Assembly (NCBI GenBank): GCA_902783905.1
Contig: CACZSP010000015.1
Location: 1 to 45,677 of the forward strand
Direction: 5' to 3'
Length of the DNA stretch: 45,677 nt
Source of the DNA: an uncultured Ruminococcus sp.
GTDB lineage: Bacteria > Bacillota > Clostridia > Oscillospirales > CAG-272
A program made the translations under genes and the position numbers. A model generated the notes under the pieces. The model saw only the letters and a program-made list of their open reading frames with translations. It was not told the origin of the DNA and searched no databases. Shown piece after piece: positions 1 to 6,358 of this stretch (positions are counted from its first letter, which is position 1; each line of letters opens with the position of its first letter).

Positions 1-1
1 A

Positions 2-124
2 TGCGATCTTGGACAGGTCGATATGCTGATCACCGATTCGGATGTATCGCAGCAAGTTATCGAAAGTATTCACGCCTGCGGCGTTGAAACAAAGGTTGTA
101 CCAAAGGAGAGTGCTCTGACATGA
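2..124 (+). CDS. DeoR-family transcriptional regulator, C-terminal fragment
   Basis: This is the last 40 codons of a gene that begins before the window. The visible peptide contains VDMLITDSDVS followed by a helix and ACGVETKVV. That pattern is typical of the end of the sugar-phosphate-binding domain of DeoR regulators, where a Rossmann-like strand 'vD.LITD' is followed by 'l...GV.v..v'. The stop codon overlaps the start of the next gene (ATGA at 121-124), so it is translationally coupled to the isomerase-like gene and probably controls this operon. The inducer would be expected to be a phosphorylated sugar, but that is inference. The DNA-binding domain is outside the window, so the family call rests on a short tail. 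Confidence 0.6.
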   Translation, partial: CDLGQVDMLITDSDVSQQVIESIHACGVETKVVPKESALT

Positions 125-834
125 AGCGTAAAATACGCACCCCGTACTTCGAGATTGGTGTAAAGAACTACGTATACGGCGACGCCGTACTTGATATGGC
201 GCTGCACGCAGACGCCTGCGCGGAGAAATACGATGTTGACGTCGCCATGATCGTTCCATATACAGAGATACGGCGCGTCTGTGAGCAGACGCGGCATCTG
301 CATGTATTCGCGCCGTATATGGATACACTGCGACCCGGACGCGGCATGGCCGATGTGCTGCCGGAAGCGATCAAGGCCGCCGGCGCCTGCGGCGTAGTCA
401 TCAATCACTGCGAAAAGCCGATGTCGCTCCCGCAGATAAAGAAGACGATAGACCGCGCCCGCGAACTTGATATGCTTGTCTTCGCGTGCGCCGACACCGT
501 CGCCGAGGCGAAGGCGATCGCCGAGCTGCACCCCGACATCATCAACCCCGAGCCGAGCGAGCTTATCGGCGGCACCGGAGCCGGCGTCAGCAGCATGAGC
601 TACGTCCGCGAAACGATTAAGGTCATCAAGGATATCTATCCCGACATACTTGTGGAACAGGCTGCCGGGATCACGAACGGTCAGCAGGTATACGACTTCA
701 TCATGGCGGGATCCGAGGCGGCGGGAGCCGCGTCGGGAATTATGAACGCCGCCGATCCGATCGCCATGATCGACGAAATGATCGCCGCGACCCGCCGCGC
801 CGCCGACGACCTGGCAGGAGGGAAAAAGCAATGA
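121..834 (+). CDS. Triosephosphate isomerase-like protein (archaeal-type, short)
   Basis: A 237-residue TIM-barrel protein. The isomerase active site appears complete: Lys15 in GVKNY, His96 in INHCEK, and Glu144 in NPEPSELIGGTG. A phosphate-binding end AAGITNGQQV then ASGI follows near residues 181-206. The short length and the 'EPxELIGTG' form resemble archaeal triosephosphate isomerases more than the usual 250-residue bacterial TpiA. The start ATG overlaps the preceding stop and has AAAGGAG upstream. Its place between a DeoR regulator and YjbQ/SIS genes argues against the housekeeping glycolytic role. It may isomerise another phosphorylated ketose/aldose pair, as TpiA-like enzymes do in tetritol catabolism. 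Family call firm, substrate unknown. Confidence 0.8.
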   Translation: MKRKIRTPYFEIGVKNYVYGDAVLDMALHADACAEKYDVDVAMIVPYTEIRRVCEQTRHLHVFAPYMDTLRPGRGMADVLPEAIKAAGACGVVINHCEKPMSLPQIKKTIDRARELDMLVFACADTVAEAKAIAELHPDIINPEPSELIGGTGAGVSSMSYVRETIKVIKDIYPDILVEQAAGITNGQQVYDFIMAGSEAAGAASGIMNAADPIAMIDEMIAATRRAADDLAGGKKQ

Positions 835-1325
835 CCTACGCAAAGCAGTACAAACTTCAGTCGGACGACAAGACCGTCACCTTCCACAACGTGACTGCGC
901 AGGCGCGCGACGCGCTAGCCGAATCGGGTATAAAGAACGGCATCGTCACCGTTTATTCCCATCACACCACCTGCTCGGTGATAACGCAGGAGGCGGCCTT
1001 CGATATGTCGATGACGGGGCTCGAGACCCTTCAGCAGGATCTCGTCGACGTTATGTACAAGATCGCGCCGATCTGCTCGCGCGAAGGCATATATCTTCAT
1101 CCCGGTCCCAAGGCCCTGAAATTCGCCGAGGAGCACGGAGAGGACGCACGGGGCTGTCACAACACCGACGCGCATCTGATCTCATCGATCATCGGTCGCA
1201 GCGTCACCTGCGCCGTCATAGACGGCGATATCGACCTCGGCGAGTTCGGTTTCATCTATTTCATCGACTTCGACCGCACGAGAGCGAGAAGCAGAACAGT
1301 CGACGTCGTCGTGATCGGAGACTGA
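831..1325 (+). CDS. YjbQ family protein (UPF0047), first copy
   Basis: A 164-residue single-domain protein of the YjbQ/UPF0047 family. Hallmarks are the SHHTTCSV segment near residue 43 followed by a Q-E pair, a LHPGP segment, and HNTDAHL-x-IIGRS, which corresponds to the family 'H..S...G.S' region. Family members carry conserved histidines thought to bind a metal or phosphorylated ligand. E. coli YjbQ can supply weak thiamine-phosphate synthase activity in complementation tests, but the physiological reaction is not settled. The start codon has a strong AGGAGGG site and overlaps the previous stop (831-834). A second, longer homologue lies two genes downstream in the same operon, which is unusual. 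Confidence 0.85.
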   Translation: MTYAKQYKLQSDDKTVTFHNVTAQARDALAESGIKNGIVTVYSHHTTCSVITQEAAFDMSMTGLETLQQDLVDVMYKIAPICSREGIYLHPGPKALKFAEEHGEDARGCHNTDAHLISSIIGRSVTCAVIDGDIDLGEFGFIYFIDFDRTRARSRTVDVVVIGD

Positions 1326-1326
1326 T

Positions 1327-1923
1327 ATGGACGAAAAGATCATCGACCGCGCCTACGACTCCTTCCGGATCGAGGCAGAATCCCTCGCGGCTACGGCTGA
1401 AGTACTTGACAGAGGCGAATTCGCCCGCGCGGTGGAGGCGCTGTCGACCGCCGAACGCATCGGCGCGTCGGGCTGCGGACACTCGGGGATCTGCTGCCAG
1501 CACTTCTGTCACCTTATGTGCTGCATCGAACGTCCGGCAAGGTTCATCTACCCCTCCGAAGCGGTCCACGGGGCTCTCGGCTTCATCCAGAAGGGAGACG
1601 TTATGGTCCTTGTTTCCCGCGGCGGAAAGACCGACGAGCTGATGCAGATCGCCGATATCTGCCGGGGCAAGGGCGCGACGCTTATAGCGGTCACCGAAAA
1701 CCTCTCCTCTCCCCTTGCCGAAAAATCGGATATCGTCCTCGCGATGAAGGTCACCCGCGAGTGCGATATCTACAACTGCCAGGGGACGACGAGCTTCGCC
1801 GTTACAAGCGCGATATTCGACGCTCTTCAGGCGGCGGTACTCGAGAATACCGGATTCCGGAACGAAAAATTTGCCGTAATCCACCCCGGCGGAGCGGTCG
1901 GTAAAAGACTCAACAAAAAATAA
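1327..1923 (+). CDS. SIS-domain sugar-phosphate isomerase/binding protein
   Basis: A 198-residue protein consisting of one SIS (sugar isomerase) domain. The first phosphate-binding loop is GASGCGHSG (around residues 47-55). The second is VSRGGKTDEL (around 98-107), matching the family 'S.sG.t.E' loop, and ITEN-like AVTEN follows. The C-terminal IHPGGAVGKRL resembles the KdsD/GutQ group (arabinose-5-phosphate isomerases), but the CBS domains of full-length KdsD are missing, so it resembles the isolated isomerase module. It starts one base after the first YjbQ gene stops and has GGAGA upstream. A role on a phosphorylated sugar in the same pathway as the TIM-like enzyme is a reasonable inference. 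The exact substrate cannot be read. Confidence 0.8.
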   Translation: MDEKIIDRAYDSFRIEAESLAATAEVLDRGEFARAVEALSTAERIGASGCGHSGICCQHFCHLMCCIERPARFIYPSEAVHGALGFIQKGDVMVLVSRGGKTDELMQIADICRGKGATLIAVTENLSSPLAEKSDIVLAMKVTRECDIYNCQGTTSFAVTSAIFDALQAAVLENTGFRNEKFAVIHPGGAVGKRLNKK

Positions 1924-1944
1924 CAAACCGAAAGGAAAAATAAA

Positions 1945-2565
1945 ATGGAATTCAAAGTTTTCCAGAAAGAACTCGAGCTCCAGTCCCGCGGCTGGATCCC
2001 CACCTTCCACGACGTTTCCAAGGAGATCCGTGAGATCGTCGCCGCTTCGGGAGTCAAAAACGGCACAGTCTGCATCGCCTCCCATCACACCACCTGCTCC
2101 GTCATGGTCCAGGAGTGCTCGCACGACATCGATTCCTTCGATCTCGAATTCCTTCAGCACGATCTGCTCGACATCATGCGCAAGCTCGTCCCCGATTTCA
2201 AGGAGGAGCATCAGTACCGTCATCCCGGTCCGATCCACGCCCAGTTCGGCAGATACGTCGACGAGCCCGGCGACTTCACCTCGATGAACACCGACGGACA
2301 TCTGCGCAGCGTTTTCTTCGGCAGAAGCGAAACGATGACCATCAAGGACGGCGTCCTTGACGGCGGAGAGTTCGCTCACGTCTATTTCATCGACTGGGAT
2401 CAGGTCAGAGCCCGTCACCGTCAGCTCAACGTCACCGTTATGGGAACGACCGAGGACGTCGGCGACAGAAAGTGGAACAACGGCGAGGTCATCAACACCC
2501 TGCACAAGTTCACCGACGAGGAAAAGGCCTACGATCTTCACTACGATCTCCAGCTGAAAAGATAA
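1945..2565 (+). CDS. YjbQ family protein (UPF0047), second and longer copy
   Basis: A 206-residue homologue of the YjbQ protein at 831-1325. It shares the ASHHTTCSVMVQE segment, HPGP, a NTDGHLRSVFFGRSE segment and a 'DGGEFAHVYFIDWDQVRAR' end that matches 'DLGEFGFIYFIDFDRTRAR' in the first copy. It has an extra insertion around residues 88-112 and a roughly 35-residue C-terminal tail not found in the first copy. AAAGGA precedes the ATG. It is the last gene before a hairpin terminator. Two different YjbQ proteins in one operon suggest either a hetero-oligomer or two substrates. Family members are usually found as single copies, so this is worth attention. Confidence 0.85.
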   Translation: MEFKVFQKELELQSRGWIPTFHDVSKEIREIVAASGVKNGTVCIASHHTTCSVMVQECSHDIDSFDLEFLQHDLLDIMRKLVPDFKEEHQYRHPGPIHAQFGRYVDEPGDFTSMNTDGHLRSVFFGRSETMTIKDGVLDGGEFAHVYFIDWDQVRARHRQLNVTVMGTTEDVGDRKWNNGEVINTLHKFTDEEKAYDLHYDLQLKR

Positions 2566-2571
2566 GCGGTA

Positions 2572-2625
2572 TTTCGGAGGCGATGATAACCCTCAGGGTT
2601 GTCACCGCCTCCGAAACTGTTTTTG
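2572..2625 (+). terminator. Hairpin terminator after the YjbQ/SIS operon
   Basis: TTTCGGAGGCG at the left pairs with CGCCTCCGAAA at the right, and the inner AACCCT pairs with AGGGTT. The structure is followed by CTGTTTTTG. The stem is long and GC-rich with a short T tract, as in rho-independent terminators. It ends only about ten bases before the start of the heparinase-like gene, leaving no room for a promoter between them, so it may be leaky or regulatory. Confidence 0.7.
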
Positions 2626-2634
2626 TACGGAAAA

Positions 2635-4341
2635 ATGATGATCAACGAAAAAATGCGCTCCCCGGTTCCGGACAAAGCCGCCGATCCGGGCTTCTGGGAA
2701 AAAGTAAGAACGGACGAAATATACGAAAGGTTCCGCTCACAGCTTCGCTCGCTGTGGGACGCGAACGCCGCGGGCGGCGTGGCCGATCCTCTTACCTATT
2801 CGGAATTCAAGCTGTTTTTTACGACGGGAGACCGTTCGGTTTACGAAGGGCGCTATTTCAAACGCCGCCGGGCCCTGGCTTCGGCGGCACTGATGTCGCT
2901 TTTATATCCCGAAAAAGACGAGTATCTTACCGTCCTGACGGATACCGTCTGGTGCGTATGCGACGAATACACCTGGTGCCTTCCCGCGCATCAGAAGCAG
3001 ATCGAACGCAGCGACCGGTCGGTCATCGACCTGTTTGCCTCCGAGACCGGCTTTGCGCTTGCCGAAATCGACGCGCTGCTCGGAGACCGGCTCGATCCTT
3101 TGATCCGCGACAGAATAGCGGTCGAAATCAGGCAGAGGATCGAAGAGCCCTTCCTCGCGAAGGAGCCGTACTCCTGGTGGGAAACGGGGACGAACAACTG
3201 GACGGCGGTGTGCACCGGGTCCGTCGCCTGCACGCTGATGCTGACCGATCCGGAAACGGCGCGGCGTCTGATACCGAGATTCGAGCGGTCGATGGACCGC
3301 TTTCTCACGGGCTTCAGCGACGAAGGAATATGCTACGAGGGTCCGGGCTACTGGAAATACGGTTTCGGCTTCTTCACCGTTTACGCGGATATGCTCCGCC
3401 GGTTCACGGACGGAAAGATCGACCGTTTCGGCGATCCCAAAGTCAAAAAAATCGCCTCCTTCCTGCAGAAGATCTTTCTGTCCGGAAAATCGGCGGCAAG
3501 CTTCTCTGACGGCGGGGCTTTCCAGGACTATCAGCTGGGACTTCAGCACTTCCTGAAAGTCGAATATCCCGGCGACGTCGACGTTTTCGATCCCGGTTAT
3601 TCCTATTGCTGCGACGGATGCGCGAGATTCTGCCTTTTCCTCCGCTCCGCTCTCTGGCTTGACGAAAAGATATACGAAGACTCGGTCGGCAGGCTCCCGG
3701 GACCGGCGGAATACCGCTTCCCCGAGGCGCAGTGGATGATAAAACGTACCGAAAAATACGGTTTTGCCGCCAAGGGCGGAACGAACGACGAACCGCACAA
3801 TCAGAACGACGTCGGTTCTTTCATATTTGCGAAAAACGGCGTTCACTGCCTGACAGACCCCGGAGCCGGAAGATACACCCGCCAGTATTTCGATCCGAAG
3901 GAGCGTTATTCCTTTACCGAATGCTCGTCGCGCGGGCACAGCGTGCCGATCGTCGGCGGCGGATATCAGAAGGAGGGAGCGGCATACCGAGCGGAAGACG
4001 TGCGGTTTGAAGATAACGCCTTTTCGCTCGATCTTGCTCCCGCGTACGGCATTCCCGAACTGAAAAAACTCCGCCGGACCTTTACCTTCACAGACGACGG
4101 GGTGCGCGTCGAAGACGAATTCGGATACTCGGGCGCGGGAAGGATCACCGAGAGATTCGTGACGAGAACCGAGCCGGAGATATTCCACGATTACGTAAAA
4201 ATCGGAGACGCCCGCCTTTACCGGATCACGCCCGGGGTCGCGCCCGCGGTCTCCTGCGACAACGCCTCCTCCGGGGTGATCTGGTTTGTTGATTTCGTTC
4301 TGCCGGAAGGATCGGAAAGGTTCTGCGCAGAAATACGCTGA
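2635..4341 (+). CDS. Heparinase II/III-like polysaccharide lyase family protein
   Basis: About 568 residues from the chosen ATG at 2635. The protein has an alpha-helical N-terminal half with NNWTAVCTGSVA and an EGPGYWKYGFGFF segment, typical of the alpha/alpha toroid of heparinase II/III-like enzymes. The beta-sandwich half carries HNQNDVGSF, DPGAGRYTRQYF and SSRGHSVPIVGG, which match the family's metal and substrate-binding region. No signal peptide is visible, so it may act in the cytoplasm on imported uronic-acid oligosaccharides. An earlier TTG at 2599 lies inside the terminator hairpin and was not used. No strong ribosome site precedes either ATG (2635 or 2638). Substrate (heparin, alginate or other uronate polymer) cannot be decided. 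Confidence 0.75.
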   Translation: MMINEKMRSPVPDKAADPGFWEKVRTDEIYERFRSQLRSLWDANAAGGVADPLTYSEFKLFFTTGDRSVYEGRYFKRRRALASAALMSLLYPEKDEYLTVLTDTVWCVCDEYTWCLPAHQKQIERSDRSVIDLFASETGFALAEIDALLGDRLDPLIRDRIAVEIRQRIEEPFLAKEPYSWWETGTNNWTAVCTGSVACTLMLTDPETARRLIPRFERSMDRFLTGFSDEGICYEGPGYWKYGFGFFTVYADMLRRFTDGKIDRFGDPKVKKIASFLQKIFLSGKSAASFSDGGAFQDYQLGLQHFLKVEYPGDVDVFDPGYSYCCDGCARFCLFLRSALWLDEKIYEDSVGRLPGPAEYRFPEAQWMIKRTEKYGFAAKGGTNDEPHNQNDVGSFIFAKNGVHCLTDPGAGRYTRQYFDPKERYSFTECSSRGHSVPIVGGGYQKEGAAYRAEDVRFEDNAFSLDLAPAYGIPELKKLRRTFTFTDDGVRVEDEFGYSGAGRITERFVTRTEPEIFHDYVKIGDARLYRITPGVAPAVSCDNASSGVIWFVDFVLPEGSERFCAEIR

Positions 4342-4443
4342 ACCGCCCGGATGAGCGGGGGGCGAGTTGAATTGATTATGAACAGGAACTGTTCACGGCT
4401 CTCGCGTCAGGCGCGAAGCTTCTTCGAATGCACTGACAGTTCA

Positions 4444-4496
4444 AAACGGTGCTGCCGGGAAACTCGTGTTTCGAGTTTCCCGGCAGCACCGTTTTA
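4444..4496. terminator. Bidirectional terminator between convergent genes
   Basis: A perfect 24-bp inverted repeat (4444-4467 with 4473-4496) encloses a five-base TGTTT loop. One end begins AAAA and the other ends TTTT, so it can terminate transcription from both sides. It separates the heparinase-like gene from the minus-strand zinc-ribbon gene. The rest of the 4342-4524 gap holds a small 7-bp hairpin (4379-4395) and no gene. Confidence 0.9.
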
Positions 4497-4524
4497 TAAT
4501 TGCCTTAAACCGAACGGATTCGCG

Positions 4525-6252
4525 TCAGCTGTTATACAGCGTTCTCGCGCCGATGTATCCGCCCGAGGTGTAGCAGTATACCACGCTGTCGGATTCATCG
4601 GTGATCTGCTTCAGCTTTCCGTCATAACAGTACAGTCCGCCGTCGGTATCGATGACCGCGATCTTTCCGTCGGAAAGGAATCTGATCTCGTCCAGTTCGT
4701 CAATCAGTTTTGAGCCCTTCTTTCCGGAAGAGACCTTCAGTCCGACGTCGTCGGTGGAATAGAAGAACTTTCCGTCGCTCTTTCCGCGGTAACGCGCGAC
4801 GTCGCTGTCGACAAGCGTTCCGTTGATGAACATATCGGTCTTGTCCTTGAAATAGACGACCTGCTTTCCGTCTTCCGATACGGCAGAGATTTTCTCGACC
4901 TCAGACGCTATCTTTTTGGGAGCGGACGGGCTGTTTTTGATCGCAACCTTGTAAAGCGTGCCGGCCGACGCCGTGTCGTCGTACTCGTCGAGGTAGTAAA
5001 GCGTGCTTCCGTCAGAGGACAGGACCGTCCGGCTGATCTCGGCTCCCGACGTCTTGACGGTATAATCCTTCCCGCCGATCGCGATATGGAGCGTGCTCTC
5101 GCCGTCCTCGTCGGAGACCCTGAAGATGACCAGCGATCTGTCCGAAAACGACGTCAAAACGTAGGTCGATCCCTCGCAGACGACGGAGGATTTCTTTCCG
5201 TCGAACCGGCAGAGACCTTCTTCGGTCTTGTAGTAGAAGGAACCGTCGCTGTTTATAGATCCGACGGTGGACGTTATATCCTCGACAAGAAGAGTTTTCT
5301 TGCCTTTGGAGTATTTGTACATTTCGGTCTTTTCGCCGTTTTGGCTGCGGAAATAGACTGTTTCAAGGCCGGTGTCTCCCGAGGCGAAGGAGATGCCCGT
5401 CACGTCGGAATCGATCTTTTCGTTTTCGTCTTTCGACAGATCGCGCAGATACAGGCCTTTTTCGGTCGTGAACACGATCCTCGAAATGTCTTCCGAAACG
5501 CGCATGTTCTTGACTTCCGACGTCACCTTTACGGGATCGGCGCCGGCGGACTTTTTATAAAATACGCCTTCGTCGGTCTGGTAAATAATTCTCGAGCCCT
5601 TCTCGTCGGTTACGAACTGCGAGACGTTCTTGGCGATCGCTTCGCTCTTTTCCTCTTTTCTCACGTTGAACTGATAGAGGTTCCCCGAGGAGTTGAGGAA
5701 GGTGACGAGATTTCCGTTTGCGCTGAGGAAAAAGGATTTTACGTCGGACGCGCATTTTATCGGATCGGCCTTCCCGTTTTTCAGCGAAGAACGGTATACG
5801 TTCTGGGATTCTCCGTCTCCCGAGAAATAGAACAGGTATTTTTCGTCGTCGCTGACAAGCGCTTTCGTTACCTTTCCCTTGACGTTTATTTTGACGGAAT
5901 CGCCGTCAAGCGCGGTGAAATAAGTGTCTCCGTCTTTCGTATAGACGGCAAAAGATTCGGCGCCCGCGGGCTTCGATACTCCGACTATGACCGAAATCAA
6001 CATAATCAGAGCAAGGAGTCCGGCCCCACCCGCGATAATAATCTTTTTCAGCTTCGGTGTCAGAGCGAAGGCAGGCTTCGAATCTCCGGTCGCGTCCGGC
6101 TTTTTTTCCGGTTCGGCGGCAGGAGCGGCCTCATCTGCGGCGGCGGGGGCGGCGTCCTGCTTTTTTTCTTCAGGCGCGAACGGTTCGCCACATGCGGTGC
6201 AGAAAAGCGAATCGTCGGGCGCTTCGGCGCCGCATTTTGCGCATTTTTTCAT
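4525..6252 (-). CDS. Zinc-ribbon, single-TM, beta-propeller-like protein
   Basis: 575 residues. The N-terminus is a zinc ribbon with cysteines 4, 7, 18 and 21 (CxxC-x10-CxxC). An Ala/Glu/Pro-rich linker follows (about 23-62), then one transmembrane helix at about 71-92. The remaining roughly 480 residues are a series of 40-50-residue units with patterns such as 'DGDTYF', 'DEKYLFYFSGDG' and 'DGSTLYYLDEYDD'. These look like blades of an extracytoplasmic beta-propeller related to DUF5050 or WD40-like proteins. The zinc ribbon would face the cytoplasm and the propeller the outside. AAAGGAG precedes the ATG. No catalytic motif is visible. It may be a sensor or envelope scaffold; function unknown. 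Confidence 0.75.
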   Translation of the reverse strand: MKKCAKCGAEAPDDSLFCTACGEPFAPEEKKQDAAPAAADEAAPAAEPEKKPDATGDSKPAFALTPKLKKIIIAGGAGLLALIMLISVIVGVSKPAGAESFAVYTKDGDTYFTALDGDSVKINVKGKVTKALVSDDEKYLFYFSGDGESQNVYRSSLKNGKADPIKCASDVKSFFLSANGNLVTFLNSSGNLYQFNVRKEEKSEAIAKNVSQFVTDEKGSRIIYQTDEGVFYKKSAGADPVKVTSEVKNMRVSEDISRIVFTTEKGLYLRDLSKDENEKIDSDVTGISFASGDTGLETVYFRSQNGEKTEMYKYSKGKKTLLVEDITSTVGSINSDGSFYYKTEEGLCRFDGKKSSVVCEGSTYVLTSFSDRSLVIFRVSDEDGESTLHIAIGGKDYTVKTSGAEISRTVLSSDGSTLYYLDEYDDTASAGTLYKVAIKNSPSAPKKIASEVEKISAVSEDGKQVVYFKDKTDMFINGTLVDSDVARYRGKSDGKFFYSTDDVGLKVSSGKKGSKLIDELDEIRFLSDGKIAVIDTDGGLYCYDGKLKQITDESDSVVYCYTSGGYIGARTLYNS

Positions 6253-6287
6253 TTTGAACTCCTTTCGTATGTTACTGCCGGTAAATA

Positions 6288-6328
6288 CCGCGGGACGGTT
6301 AAAAACAGTTTTTCTAACCGCCCCGCGG
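6288..6328 (-). terminator. Hairpin between surface-protein gene and zinc-ribbon gene
   Basis: CCGCGGGACGGTTA pairs with TAACCGCCCCGCGG with one G-T wobble. The inner AAAAAC/GTTTTT also pairs. It lies directly downstream of the 541-residue surface protein and upstream of the zinc-ribbon gene. No long T run follows on the minus strand, so termination may be partial and the next gene may depend on read-through. I saw no clear promoter in 6253-6358. Confidence 0.55.
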
Positions 6329-6358
6329 CGTATAACGTTTCAGTCGGTCAGCCGCTTA

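Noticed and set aside
2583..3509. An ATG at 2583 directly after GGAGG opens a long frame that overlaps the heparinase-like gene.
   Set aside because: The start is inside the terminator hairpin and the peptide is a shifted-frame reading of the heparinase-like gene with no recognisable features.
4342..4443. Small hairpins (4379-4395 and neighbours) as a possible small RNA.
   Set aside because: Stems are short, no promoter is visible and the strong terminator that follows explains the region.
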